From Rhodocollybia butyracea (taxonomy: Eukaryota > Basidiomycota > Agaricomycetes > Agaricales > Omphalotaceae): a DNA stretch of 64,000 nucleotides. Location of the stretch: positions 62,001 through 126,000 of the forward strand of contig JADNRY010000116.1 of NCBI GenBank assembly GCA_015501585.1, given 5' to 3'. Shown one piece after another: positions 1 through 12,265 of the stretch (position 1 is the first letter of the stretch; each line of letters starts with the position of its first letter). Made by a program: the position numbers and the translations under genes. The notes under the pieces are model-generated. The model was not told the DNA's origin and ran no database searches. It was given only the letters and a program-made list of their open reading frames with translations.

Positions 1-180
1 GTATCACTACTACCTGATTGAAGTTATGAGGTAACTTCGGTTCACTTTTAATGTTCACCGCGCTTTGTGGTGAGCAAGATTTGGTCACTGGTAATGGCCT
101 GGGACCTCGCAGTGTCAGAGACGCTGCCTCCACATTGGGACTCTGTCTCATGCGGGATGTGTAGATGGGTGTCGGTATAG

Positions 181-783
181 TTACTGACACTGGTGCGTAT
201 TCCTGTGGAATACAGGAACATGACAGGATGACTTGGTCATCCCTTGTGAATACTGTTTGTCCAACAGTGATTGTTGGACTGACGGTGCCTTGGGCACAGT
301 CTCACGCCATTGGCGTACCGAGTTGTTTGCCTTGGTAGGAACAGATGGTGCTGCATTGTGCAATACCGGCGGTGTGACGGCAGGCCGTCTCAGTGTGGGT
401 GCAGCAATAGTGATTCTATTGCTGTTTCTTGATGAAGAAGATCTTTCTTCATCAGATTGGATGCTAGATGCATCCCATTTCTCAGTTATATTGAGAATAC
501 AATTGAGTACTTGCGTACTCTTGTCGAGTGATGCCGCTACATCTTGTAGCGCAGAAGAAATCTCACTTAAACCCTCTCGGGTCAGCCATTTCTTACAAAT
601 AGTCATAGACTGTTCATTAGGTGGACTCTTGTCCTGCCTGTAGTGCCGTCCTTCAGACGCACGCACAGAATGAGTCACTGATGCGACTGAATAGATTGAG
701 TGTGGTGACACGTCACCACAACTGGAAGGTGCACAATCATGCACACTCTGATGTGACTTCTCTGCTTGATTTTGAGAGGTCAT
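181..783 (-). CDS. Hypothetical ORF, possibly repeat-derived
   Basis: This is an uninterrupted 200-codon reading frame with no recognisable domain. The product is polar and rich in serine, asparagine and glutamine. It has a short possible amphipathic helix in the middle (around residues 70-100) and a Ser/Arg stretch just after it. It sits in a gene-poor, AT-rich, repeat-containing stretch, 450 bp from a long palindrome and 3 kb from the nearest convincing gene. No intron signals or neighbouring exons could be attached to it. It could be a genuine lineage-specific gene, a fragment of a transposable element, or chance. Only the open frame is seen; no function is proposed. Confidence 0.22.
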   Translation of the reverse strand: MTSQNQAEKSHQSVHDCAPSSCGDVSPHSIYSVASVTHSVRASEGRHYRQDKSPPNEQSMTICKKWLTREGLSEISSALQDVAASLDKSTQVLNCILNITEKWDASSIQSDEERSSSSRNSNRITIAAPTLRRPAVTPPVLHNAAPSVPTKANNSVRQWRETVPKAPSVQQSLLDKQYSQGMTKSSCHVPVFHRNTHQCQ

Positions 784-1227
784 GGGGACAGCAAATGATA
801 TAGCAAGAAGGAAAAATGGAGTGGATTTGTATAGCTTGTGAAGCGAGTTGGAATAATGATTGTTATACTTGGTAGTATAACTGTTTTTAGCTTGTTTTAA
901 CTAATAGCTTTGTGTTATTCACACAATAGTAATTTTTTGATGTTCAAAAAAGTATAACGGGCCCTATGGGCAAAGTCCTTAAGAACACCGGTGAACACAA
1001 CAAATAGGATACTATTGTGTGTACAACAGTGTAAAAGACTAACTAGACTCTTAAGTAATTGTACGATACTTATAGTAACGGATTTATTATATAATTAATA
1101 ATAAATAGAATGATAAGATAGACCATTTGGTCTATTGGCGGCGTCTAGGATGACCGTATCGCTGGATACAGTCAGTGGTGATTATGGAGAGGCGGAGGCA
1201 TTACAACCTGCTTCGAGAGTAACATTT
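784..1227. other. AT-rich intergenic DNA, no gene seen
   Basis: No coding exon, RNA gene or clear repeat could be recognised. The stretch is AT-rich with short homopolymers. Confidence 0.4.
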
Positions 1228-1588
1228 CATCAGGAAAAGCCGTTTTTTGCCTAGGTGACCCAGAGTGGCCTAAAGCAAACTAGGTGACTATGAATCCTAT
1301 GGCATCCTAGGAATTTGGGCTCATCCCTTGCCAGTCAAGGCTCTTGAGGATTCCCTAGGCAAGCCTAGGTTTGCCCAGGTTTGCCCAGGTGCTCCTGGGG
1401 AACACCTGGGCAAACCTGGGCAAACCTAGGCTTGCCCTGGGTTTGCCTAGGATACCCTAGGGAATCCTCAAGAGCCTTGACTGGCAAGGGACAAGCCCAA
1501 ATTCCTAGGATGCCATAGGATTCATAGGTCACCTAGTTTGCTTTAGGCCACTCTGGGGTCACCTAGGCAAAAACGGCTTTTCCTGATG
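1228..1588. repeat. Long fold-back palindrome (about 175-nt arms)
   Basis: The left arm (about 1228-1402) and right arm (about 1414-1588) are near-perfect reverse complements around an 11-nt centre. The outer ends read CATCAGGAAAAGCCG on the left and the complement on the right. The right arm carries about 20 extra bases near its inner half (around 1443-1463), and there are a few single-base differences. Inside the arms the hexamer CCTAGG and the word TTTGCCCAGG recur, so the arms are themselves built of short repeats. There is no ORF. Transcribed from either side it would form a long hairpin RNA. The structure is that of a fold-back element or MITE; no clean target duplication is visible, so the family is not assigned. 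Confidence 0.9.
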
Positions 1589-3764
1589 TTATAGCCAAGT
1601 TTTGAGGGTCCTGGAACTACTACAGGAATCTCTGTTGGCTCCTACCCTTCCCTCGGATGTGTGAACATATTTTTTTCAGCTAGCCATTGAGACATCCCAT
1701 GTACCTGGTATTACTTACTCATTCTGGAAGTCTACCAAGTTATCTGGGTATATCTTTTTATTCACCTGGATCTGCTTTTGGTGGCGAGATGAGGCTCTTT
1801 CATACTTGACCTTCTGGTCCAGGATAGTGGTTGATGATGATTCGGGTCTGCCACCAACTACTGAGGCAACTGCATTTCTGAATGCATCTGGCGATCGGCA
1901 GTGTTGGCACCTCTGAGTATCAAGATTTTCTTTCTCCACAAAGGGATCAAAGTCCTCCAGCTGTCATTACCATGTTGGTGGCGCAGGCTCATAGATGAAG
2001 AGTCATCTAACCGTTTGTACGAGATTGGCATCATCTTCCCCTTCAAATCCTCCTCTACACATTTCCCTCTTCTTGAAGACCTGCCAGTTTAATGTTATAA
2101 TGCCAGCACTGATTCTGTCCACTCTGCATATGCCCTCGTTTGGAGTTCTTGACACTCCAATCTTTCAAATTCACAGGAAATCTGGATTCTGGAGGCTGAT
2201 CTGATCACTTGTCAGTCCTCTCTAAGGTTATACATTGTTACAGACACCAATAATATTAAGAATGGGGCCTGGGACTATGTTATGCTCCCCAACTTGACCA
2301 AACTGGCTATCACACTGCGTGACTTTTTTGATGATGAAAACTGGGTATTAGTTTATGAAGCTGACCCTCATCTTAGCAAGCTGAAAGAGGTAGTAAAGTG
2401 GTCAAAGTGTGCATCAATCTGGTTCCGTATGTGGAATATGAGTATGATGTATGCCGCAACTCTGTACTCGAAGTGGTGGAGAAGCTGTTCACGGACTTTT
2501 CAGTCAAAGCAGAAGGGCAGTTTGTTCATGACGCAGTGCCATGGCAGAAATGGAAGGCAAAATGTACAGTGGATGCATACAAGACTGAAAGTGATTATGA
2601 GTGTTAGCGGTGTTTGCACATGGCATTGTTCACTGTATGTTTGATACTTGGAGACAAGCTGGAGGTTTTGGTTCTGAGATGTTCAAGTTATCAGACATAT
2701 TTCCATATTACTACCTTACGTAGTATCCTGTGCATGGTCCAAGAGCTGAACGCTGGATCCAGAGACTACTCCGGTGTGGGTACGTACACCATCTGCTCTG
2801 GGCCCGCAGTGAGAAGACTAGAGAACAAGCTCACAAGAGGAACAGATCTGTTGCTGTAGATCCTCCCGCCCCACCATGGCCAATTTTGTATATGAAATCT
2901 ATATCCTATTTGACTACTTGTTTAATCGAATATTCTCTCTTTTGTGGTTCATCAGCAAACATTGATAAGGGATGTATGTTGCTCTGTATGTTCTGTGGTC
3001 ATTATAGACCTCTTGAGCAAGTGGCAGGAACATAGGTATATGGCACGTCAAGTTGAAGAACAGCCATGGTCCAAGAGTTGATCGCCGGGCTCAGAGATTA
3101 AAGATTGGCCAGGGGTCCCTGGGGCACACAGATGGTCATGGATATTGGCTGTTATGAGCACAGGCATCGCGCGACTCCTGATATGTGGAGATATTAGATA
3201 AGTATAGTAAACCTCAGCAAGGTGCCTTGTGCAAGGGAAGGTTATCATGTGGGCACAAAACTGTTCTGTTCCCTTACCTAGTGGACCCATATCAATCTTA
3301 TATATTTTCCTGCATAGCTTCCAACAAGTAGGTGGGTGACACTCAAAAATCTTGTAGTTGAACTGTCAGTGGAGCAAGGAATCGAGGTTCTGTTGGATAT
3401 CACAAGATATCAGTATCATAGAGTCATGATTGATCAAGCTCATAGTTATCTCACACTCATTAATTACACGCACCCACCCCCTTATCTTCCCCATACCAGT
3501 ATATAAGCAATAGCTAGATGTATGCTACCTCATCCAATTGCCCCTCTCTGTGCTGTAGAGGACAAACGGAATATATTGTGCTTTTACCTCTATTCTGCCA
3601 TTGTGCTATATATTATCCTGAGTGGTAATATTGTGTTCTATTTTATTATCCAACAGGTTCGTCTGCTATTTTGTAGAACAGATGTACAGCAGTGCAACAT
3701 TTCATAGTAAGCAGGCCTTGATTTTGGGTACTTAAGACCTAAAGTTTCTTCATAAACAACAAGC
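1589..3764. other. Gene-poor stretch with a decayed coding relic
   Basis: No intact gene is visible. Around 2225-2610 on the + strand two overlapping frames together read like one frameshifted protein (an N part around 2230-2400 and a continuation at 2398-2607), suggesting a decayed exon or transposon relic of unknown family. The rest has only short frames without splice context. Confidence 0.35.
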
Positions 3765-6603
3765 ATGTCTACCCCGACGTCTTTACCAGTCCCAGGTTCG
3801 GCCCTTAATCTCAATGACATCTATGGTGGAGTGTACATTTCCTCCTACATTGTTTCTGCATTGTGGGGGATCTCGTGCGCGCAGATGTACAGTTTTTTAT
3901 CTGCCTACACGGATTGGCTCCTAATGCACCCTGAATAGATTTACTTATTTCATCCAGTATGTTGGATAATGAGCCTGATACAAATTACTTCCATCCCTCA
4001 CGCTTCCTCAGTTATCCTAAAGACAAGGCTATCTTCAAAATTCTGGTATGTATTCTCTAGAAATCATCTGAATCACTCTTGACCAAGTAGAATTGACAGG
4101 CGGTAGTCTTGTGGTGAGCTATTCCAGTAAGATGGAATACATTTACTAGGCTCATGCCCGAAATCCCAGGTCCATGTTGACAGTCCAGCTTTCCTGTATT
4201 ATTCAGCCAGGCAAGCGGTTTTTTCAATGATCCTCCATATCTCAATTCTCCTTCAGAATATGTTTTCCTAATCACATCCTGGGGAAATCCCACAGCATTA
4301 TTTGTTGAATTGATGTGAGTTTAAAGTTTCTTATATACCTACTATGGTCTGCTGACAAGCCTTGAATATTAGAGAGAACTCTGTATGTTGCAAGTTGCTC
4401 ATACTTTAGCCTTTGAGATTACAATTGGATGTTCCTTCTTAAAATCAAGGCTTTGATGACAGTACGTAGGATATATTTAGATGTTGGGGTTCATCTGGCT
4501 GAACCTCCGCTCTAGGCTCTTGCGGGTTTTATAACACAATGCTTCTTTACATATCGCCTTTATATGTGTATGTAACTTCCCTTGTATTTTTGCATTTGAA
4601 CCTTTGACTTATCCACAAATAGTCAGCAGGCGGTTATTGTTCCCTATCATATTTGTGAGTACAAATTATGAAAACACATTGTTATCATCCCCAGACCTAA
4701 TTCATTTGGAATCTCGAAAAGCTCCCTGTAAGGATCTAGGCGGAATCCTTCGAGCGCGGGTTACGAACCTGGAAACCAAAGTGCAGATACGCTCCGTACT
4801 TCTGTCGTTCAGCCGAACTGGGAAAGTTGGTTTGAGATGTGAAAGGATGTGAGTGTAGAACGGTTCCGAAGTGCCTATGGAATGTAAGACTCGTGTCGGG
4901 ATCGCCCAAGGGACTAATGTAGGGACGGGAGGTCCGTACTGGCAATAGAATGAACTCGGCGAGTAAGCCTAAGAGTAGATGAGTTTCCGACTCGAAGGGT
5001 AGGACCCACTAAGTGCAAGCGGCTTTGATAGCGATATGAGCGGAAGCGGAAGGTCAAGCGGTAGCTGACCTGATGCGGCGCAAACAGAGCGGAACCAAAT
5101 AGATGATAGTAAATTGCAGAGGTTGTGAAAACGATGGAGTGAAGAAACAGAGTTAAAGAAACAGATAAAGCGAGAAACCGGAACACACAAGAGCACACGA
5201 GTCAAGGGGTTAAGCATAATTTCCAATCTACTGTACTTGACATGGTACAGAACTATATAAAGGGTACTCAAGGACCGGAGTAGCGATAGGTAATAATCTG
5301 AGAGTAGAAAAGACAAGAATAGCCAAAAGAAGTACAAGGGATGAAAGACAATGATGAACATAAGCGGAAGCAGCGGGATGAGCATAAAGCATATGTATGA
5401 TTGTAAGAATGATGGAGAATGGATTGACGGGATCATAGAAAGTGTACAGTGAAGGAAAAAGTAAAACGGAAGCAAAGTGGAAGTGTATCGGAACCGGAAA
5501 TGCGGCGGAAGCGGGTTATGTAACAGTAAGCGGGAAACGTCGGCAGTCTGTATATGCCTAGGGCATGACACTCCCTTTGATTATTGGGCAACTGAGTGAG
5601 TGCTCTTTTGTATGCCGAGTATGAACGCTAATCCTCTATTCAGTCATAGGAGCGGGTAAGCATTTCAATGCAACTTCAAATATGACTGGTGCTCACACCG
5701 TTGTTCTTTCAGTTAATCTTCATTTTTCGTATGCCCAAAGTTTTTTCATGTACAGTGGAGTACTTACTGATCTATACCTACTAGCTTTACTACGCACGAC
5801 AACCAGCAATTAACATCTAAGTTCTTCATTGTTCGTATTCTTTTTCTGGTTAATCCATGTTGGTTGTCTAATGAGGACACAGCACACGACAATCGCTTGT
5901 AATGCACTTCCTGTTGCTATTGACGCTGGAATTGATGCTTGTATGACATATTGGCTCCTCAAGGAGTCAAAGGGAGCTGCCGGGTAGCGTCCTAGTTTAT
6001 TGTGTGCTGTGACTCGCATATATTCAAGATTCCTCGCCAGGTCGCATGCGATGATTGTCAGACTGATTACTTTGACTATAAACTCTGGATTCTGGACAGT
6101 CGCTCTAGCAGCTCTTGTTGCGGTGAGTGTAAATATCTAGATCTCTCACGCACTCATGAACGTTGCATGAACGTCTTCAGTCAATTGTTAGCAGTGCCAA
6201 GACATATGGAGCTATCAACAATCTTCTCTGCTCGCTGTATTGCAATGTTGTCCTTGCCAATCTCAATGCCCGTGAATACATTAGGGATGCACAGAGATCA
6301 GAAATAGTATTAGGGTCTGACCTCAGATTTGAGGTATGTACTTGACTGCAATGAGGGCCAACGGCTCAAGCATCCGCACTCATACATGGGCTTTCCAGCC
6401 TGCGCCACATTCTTCTATCGCGGCTGGCGTCAGTTTTGCAGCCCGATCACCCCACTATCCACTTGCTTCGGGAGATGTCCCATCGGTGAGTGTTTGTTTC
6501 AAGTCTCCCTCCTTACATGTTCTGATGGCAATACTTTTAGATGATGAAGGAAGAGGAAAATATAGTCAACAATGTTGAGATTGTGGGTCAGGAAATGGTT
6601 TAA
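3765..6603 (+). pseudogene. DUF6534-type membrane protein gene carrying a solo LTR
   Basis: Exon-sized pieces match the basidiomycete DUF6534 multi-pass membrane family in the right order. The N-terminus at 3765 reads LNLNDIYGGVYISSYIVSAL. Then come a YPKDKAIFKIL piece (about 4015), SWGNPTALFVEL (about 4280), TQCFFTYRLY (about 4530), RRLLFPIIF (about 4640), NALPVAIDAGIDACMTYWLL (5905-5982), LITLTINSGFW (about 6060), and YCNVVLANLNAREYIRD (6180-6333), which is the family's C-terminal signature. A Ser-rich tail (6355-6484) and a last exon ending at 6603 follow, with good GT/AG borders in the 3' half. An 844-bp solo LTR sits in the middle, near or within the exon after RRLLFPIIF. The piece around 4215-4270 also seems to need a frame change. 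The 3' half looks intact and the 5' half damaged. If the LTR lies in an intron the gene could still work; I lean to pseudogene. Confidence 0.55.
4722..5575. mobile_element. Solo LTR (844 bp) with 5-bp target duplication
   Basis: The LTR spans 4727-5570. It starts TGTAAGG and ends GGCATGACA, giving the canonical TG...CA termini. It is flanked on both sides by the pentamer CTCCC (4722-4726 and 5571-5575). No internal retrotransposon sequence or second LTR is present, so this is a solo LTR left by LTR-LTR recombination. The body is unusually rich in GGAAGCGG-like words. The long open frame on its minus strand (4969-5571) is a by-product of that composition, not a gene. It lies inside the DUF6534 gene. 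Confidence 0.88.
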
Positions 6604-7807
6604 CGGAGACTCATAGTAGAGAATAGCATATAAGCTGGAGAATTACGCGGTTCAATCAGTGTATATGGGAAAAGCGTCAGTGTCTAACTTTCCCTGTTCA
6701 AATAAACTTTTCTCTGAAACTTAAGCACTTTGCAAAGAAAACTATGATAGAGAAAAACACTTTAGTCAGACTTCAACCTTCCGCAACAGGAATTTTGCTA
6801 TGGCAGGAGTATATCTGCCAGTGTGATCTTATCCTTACTAGATATATTTCACAATCAACCCATACCATGACCACACTTCGAGATACTCACACAGCGTGTT
6901 TGATGTCCAAAGTCTCGATTTTCACAAGGCAAAGACACTTTGCCACATTGGCTAGTACATCATGGCAAGCTCGCTGCTCAACGGTGATCCCCCAAGTCGT
7001 TGATCGCATCTACGTAGTCCTCTGACATCTCACAGAGGTCCTCTGCCAGTGCGGGGTAGATCATCCTGGTGTAGATGGGCTCCAAACTCGGCATCAAAGG
7101 TATCTATTCCATGCCATTACTAGTAGCTCTTCTTGTTCGCACGTCGCGCCAGCTCGTTGCAACTTTCAGTTTCCAGAGTGAATTCTCATCCGACATCTAC
7201 ACATTTTACTGTAATCATAAACCTAGTCTTTCGGCATCTTCTCCCCTCGGCCATCTTCTCCCCTTCCTTTCTGAGTGGCGGTGCCCAGCCGATACTTAAA
7301 ATCGACACCATATTCCGATTTCTGACTTGGAACTTCCGAAAGAGCCTCTGCGCTCCATGTATGAAATTGGGTCGACCCCATTTATACTGCCTCCGCATCT
7401 TGGTTTCAATGGTGTTTTCTTGCTGAATTTCCCTCCGCTAGTCCCTCCTCGATATCCACACCCACTTCTTCCATCCCGGTATAGAAACTTCCACCTCATC
7501 CTTCAGTCATTCCGGTAACCTTTAATTCCGCTCAACCATCATTGAATTGGATGCATTCCCGGTTGGTAACTGGTTCTGATGATTTGATGAGTAGGGGTCA
7601 GAAAAATTACACCTTGGGGCAGCCAGGATCAGGCCGGAAGAGTGAAAGGATCCAAGAAAGCTGCATATGCTGCTTATGCATCGCCTACCGATATTCCATC
7701 CTCTCCCAGCTGTACCACCAAATTCTGGGAAGCACAACCTCACGGATCCCTGGATGCAGCGTGCACCTTCAGGGCACTTTTCTCAAATCGCCGATATTTT
7801 TTTTATC
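6604..7807. other. No gene recognised
   Basis: Only short overlapping frames on both strands, without splice-site context or family resemblance. A pyrimidine-rich stretch lies at about 7220-7270. Confidence 0.35.
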
Positions 7808-8514
7808 TACAGACGTTTCAAAAATTCTTGTCCCACAGGCCAAAAACGCCAAAATTAATCCGTAAAATACAAAAAACAAAAAAAATGTTTCCTGACTTAG
7901 TTCTACATGTTCTCGGCCTTATTTTTACTTCTAAATTATCTACTGTCATTACTGAAGACAAAGATGATCCATTCATGGACAAACCGGGTAAAGAGACAGC
8001 TTTTTTCATGATTTCTACACATCTGACTATGAATTAAAATTCAAGCTCGAGCTGCCCAGTTCATGATGAAATTGTAAACATTAGCAGTGAGGGTGAGTAA
8101 CAATGAAGTGGAGACAGTGGATGAGATGAAAGTGGAGGAGGTACGGAAGAGCAGTGGTACAGAGTCCAAAGATCATTTTTTTGAGGCTCTATCTGTCGCC
8201 CCGAAGTCCCAGAGGATAAAAACCTTCGAAGATATTGTCGAGCAAATCTTCTGCCAGCTTTGTTTCGTCAAAAAAAAACCATCTGGTTGGCCGAGCAATG
8301 AGTGCTTCATATCTCATCACGCTGCGCCACGAGTTTCCTATTGAGCTTGAAGTCGTTGGGATTCATACAGAGTCACTAATGTGATAGTATACCATAGTGT
8401 AGCAGCAATGGAATACGACGAAAGAACCAGTAAACATTTTTTTGTTTTTTTGTATTTTACGAATTAATTTTGGCGTTTTTGGCCCGTGGGACAAGAATTT
8501 TTGAAACGTCTGTA
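7808..8514. mobile_element. TA-flanked MITE, Tc1/mariner type (703 bp)
   Basis: Terminal inverted repeats of 78 bp (7810-7887 and 8435-8512) differ at only a few positions. They begin CAGACGTTTCAAAAATTC and are flanked by TA on both sides (7808-7809, 8513-8514). A TA target duplication plus a CAG-starting TIR is the signature of Tc1/mariner-superfamily elements. The roughly 550-bp interior has two short frames (ending near 8037, and 8087-8344) with no transposase motif, so the element is non-autonomous. The near-identical TIRs suggest fairly recent insertion. Confidence 0.88.
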
Positions 8515-9810
8515 AGTCACATGTTTACAATTAGATTTTGCCAAACTGGTTTGAATGTACGGTTTCCCTATATCTGTACTAGTTCCCTTATGTGTACATG
8601 AACCAATGGCTATAGGAGCATAATCAAAGCATACTACTAGAGATATTTTTGAAGTTCTTTCAGAACAAATCTGCCAGAGTGCTGCAAGAATATTAATCAA
8701 ATATTAATGCCAAGGACCTGATCTGCAGAGGTTCGCTTTTCAAGCTTTTTTTTTTCCTGTTAAGCAATGACAACCTTTAGAGGGGACTACTTTAGGCCTA
8801 CACTAGTGTGCTAGTAGCTAGTCTGTATGAAAGAAAAATCCTACAGGTGAAATGCATGGTGATCTACTTAATTTATCTTATCTTCAAAGGTGCATATAAC
8901 GAAACTTTCACCAAGTGGGGGCCCGAGGACCCGAAGACTTCGAGACGAATCTGAAGACTTCATTAATTCCAGCCTTATAGAAATGCCTACCGGCCGCATT
9001 GTCATGTATCCAATATTGCCTCCAAAGAATGCCAACGAACAGGCAAAACCTGGAAGTAATAGGCACATCAAAAGTACCAAAAAATCGGCTCGAGCGAATG
9101 GTTATCATATCATATCATTTCCGCAAAAAAATCGCTTGCTAGTGACATCCCAAGTGAATCGTAATGATTCAGTGAACTAAGTTCACCGAAATATGTTCAT
9201 TCAGTTACACTGAAATCGCGAAAACGCGCTGAATGATGAACTTTCACTAGTACTCAAGAAATCAATAACAAATAATTTTTTTGCTCGGAAAGTGTTGGAT
9301 CAGTATTTTTTTCACTTGAGCTAATTTTGTTTGTACTTTCGGTGTGAGGGCCACTCTTTCACGCTCCCAGTCAGCGAGTTGAGCATTATGTATGTAATTA
9401 AATGGTCGGGTTAACTTGAGGCTTGAATTCCGTACTTTCAATGCAAGGGCTTTTCTCCTGTCGAGGGCTATAGTAAGTACATTGTAACGGTAACGAAGTT
9501 GTCATTTACTTACTACATAAGTAGTGCTTTGGAAAATTTCAAGATCAATGTCAGCATATTTGAACAGCGACTCTAGTCGGAGAGCATTTAGTTTACTTGC
9601 GAACAAGGAAACGAACTGAACTACTTATACCTTCAGGAAGTCTGTCATAGATAATAGAATATACATAGGATATGTGCCAAACTCATTCCGCGAGCCCGCG
9701 GAAAAGAATGGACGAATCTGGCTGGATAAAGTTGTGCTTAGAGAGTTTACAGAGTATTCCAATATTAAGTATCAGTCTTTATGATAGTCTGCGCATGTAA
9801 CATAGATCAA
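8515..9810. other. No gene recognised, possible transposase scrap
   Basis: This is AT-rich DNA 3' of the MFS transporter gene. A minus-strand stretch at about 9290-9440 stays open for roughly 50 codons (containing LADWERERVALTP) and may be a scrap of an old transposase. This is not firm enough to call. Confidence 0.3.
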
Positions 9811-11590
9811 TCAAGCCTTCCATCTCCATATCCCCTTGTCTCTAGCATCCAGCCATCTGACATATATAACGCATACAGTCGCAGCCAGTAAAAGCATTCC
9901 ATCAAAGATGACCACGTCGTTATACCTCTTTTTGATGAACCCCAATCCAGCACTACTGTCCGATGACCTGCTGTCCGAGCCTAGTATAAGACCTGCAATG
10001 GGAGAGCCGAACATAGAGCCTAAACCACGGATGAAGTACATTACACTATTGACACTGGAGTAGTTTTCAACGCCGTATATCTCGGTTATGGTAGTCTTCA
10101 AATTCGTTAGACGGAATCGAAATAAAGAAAAAGTTCACATACAGGTAACAGGGCATTATAACCGCCTGCATAAATACCATAAACGACCACAAAAGCGGTA
10201 AATCGTGCTTGTGGAGCATTGTACCACAGCGCAAGTACTGATATAGCAGAAAGTAACGCCTACGACCGATTATGGTTTAGCTCCGCATAGTTCGTACATA
10301 AATAGAATGAAAGCAGCTTACCCCACCAATGAGCGTGTTCTGTCGGCCAATGTAATCCGCAAGCAGACCCATAGCGATACGGGACAAGCTATTTACGCCA
10401 CTGTTTACACTCACAAAGAAACTACCTTTGGAAGAAGACAATGAAAGCACCGACACTGTATATGATGCCATATAATACAACGGGACAACGTTACCCGCTG
10501 CTTGCAGAAATGCTCCAAAAGACTAAAACATCAGAAAAAAATCAGTCGGCGTCATATCACAACAAAAAGCTTACCTGGTACCAAAATGTCCCTTTATTCA
10601 AAAGCGCCCTGTTCATGGTAGAACGAGCTCTGTCACCTCCCCTCTGACTGCGTGAGCCGAATCCAAATCCTGGACGATGTTTTACCACCAAAGATATGGG
10701 AATTGCAACACCCAAGTTCCATATCCCAAGAATTCGTAATGCCCATTGAACCCCATAGTGATCCAACAGGTACTGCAGAACCTGCGCCATCACGAGACCT
10801 CCCACTCCACTGCCAGCGAGTATGAACCCAAGAGCAGCTCCTCTGTGTCTGTCAAAGTAAATGGGAGCAAGGGTCATGATAGGAAAGTAATACATGGAAG
10901 ACCCCAAGCCATAAAGTATCGCTTGAGTCAGATATAGATGCCATATCTAGTGACAATCGTATAGCTGATGCGCTTTCACAAGAGGAGTTGAAACTTACCT
11001 GTGTGGCGAAGCTGGCCAAGATAAGCCCGAGACTCATCAAGAACGCTCCAGCAAAAGTTACGAGCCTGATTTGATCCACCCTTGTAACGAGGGGGTTCAT
11101 GAAGATACTTCCACTCCATGTCAATCCGGTGCCAATAGATCCGACCAAAGAAACGAGTGCATCCTGTCCTTGGGCACCTTTGATGTTACTTTCAGAGGAG
11201 GTGTAGAACTCCTGGATGGGAAATTTACGCATATTTGAGTGAGGGAATGTTGAGATACCCCGAACTGATTCAGCTCACCTGGAAAATTCCAAAAACTTGG
11301 TTTATTCCGATCACATGAAATATCATCATAAATCCTGCGAGAAGTAACATAGCCTGATAGGTACGTGTCGGGGGCACAGGTAGCAGCCTTTCCCCCTGAG
11401 TTGTATCAAGAGCATGGTTGCTTAGGGATGCACCGTTCGTGGAACGATTTTCAGCACTCTCGTGGATTTTGGCCAGGGAGATTACACTACCGGCCTGAGA
11501 ACTTGGTCGGCGATCAGTTCGAGTATGCATCTGTTGCATAGGGATAGCCTGAGCGCTGGAGTCCGAAAGTGTCCTATTATCTTCCTCCAT
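9811..11590 (-). CDS. MFS transporter, monocarboxylate-porter-like
   Basis: Spliced exons 11279-11590, 10999-11211, 10575-10946, 10322-10522, 10143-10259 and 9811-10095 give 1500 nt and a closed 499-aa frame. A polar N-tail of about 90 residues precedes about 12 membrane segments, starting with AMLLLAGFMMIFHVIGINQV. Family marks include GTGLTWSGSIFMNPLV in TM2, the YFDRHRGAALGFILAGSGVGG segment typical of TM4-5 of the MCT-like major facilitator branch, and GLLADYIGRQNTLIGG after TM7. That placement suggests plasma-membrane or vacuolar transport of a monocarboxylate or related small solute. The substrate cannot be read from sequence. The start at 11590 is the first ATG that avoids an arginine-rich upstream extension. 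All introns are 46-68 nt with GT-AG borders. Confidence 0.85.
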
Positions 11591-12265
11591 GAGATGCGAG
11601 GTGAACTGCCGTTTGGAAGTGGAGTTACTTATTAAGTAGGTTCTCGGAAAAAAACGGAAACAAGAGTTCCGGAGTACAACCGTTTCGGCGATATAAAACA
11701 ACCGCCACCCGTCGGTGACGGTCAAATTGAGTCAAAGCCTGCCAGTGTAGTCCCCCAAGAGTCAAGAGTCTTAACAAGATTCGAATGCCTCTCTGGTCGG
11801 ACGTCTGTAACGAGCGCTTATTGCTGAGCACGTCGTTCGGTCCATAACTCGTCCCAAGACAACTTTAGCAGACTACCCACGTCTCATATTGAAATGAAAT
11901 TTGCTTTGAGGAAAAGAGGAATGCTCGTTAGTTTTCTCATTGAATTCGATAAAGTTGTTACGCCAGAGTTCTCGAAGTAAGTACTACCTCCCGGAGCGTA
12001 GTTCCGTCCCTTTTCCGATCGCTTCGGATTTTGGTTGCATGGAAAGATATATTTGAAGCCGGGTGATAAACAGAGAGATTCTGAGATCTTTGTATGGCGA
12101 GAATTCTTGGTTTTTTCTGACTCTGAGTCGAGAAGCGATCTGTTAGGATTGAAGGGCGCCTAAGCCTACAGAGCGCCACCACCATATGCATTGCATTCCA
12201 GACCATTCCAGATCATGATATTTATGAGTACATAGTACAGTCCAAGTTCCATACTAGATTACATA
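11591..12265. other. Intergenic, no gene seen
   Basis: Holds the presumed promoter of the MFS gene and the 3' flank of the alpha/beta hydrolase gene, both on the minus strand. No further exon or repeat was recognised. Confidence 0.4.

Noticed and set aside
2282..2644. 120-codon frame with a protein-like opening (LTKLAITLRDFFDDENWVL)
   Set aside because: Coding likeness stops after about 40 codons and resumes in another frame; treated as a decayed relic, not a gene.
4969..5571. 200-codon minus-strand open frame rich in Leu, Ser and Phe
   Set aside because: It lies wholly inside the solo LTR and ends at its border; the frame is a composition effect of purine-rich LTR sequence.
8868..9108. Minus-strand frames with hydrophobic stretches, considered as an extra MFS exon
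   Set aside because: The MFS gene already closes with a stop at 9811 and its full length; these frames lie downstream and show no MFS motif.
9290..9440. About 50 open codons on the minus strand hinting at a transposase (LADWERERVALTP)
   Set aside because: Too short and without a catalytic motif or element ends to support a call.
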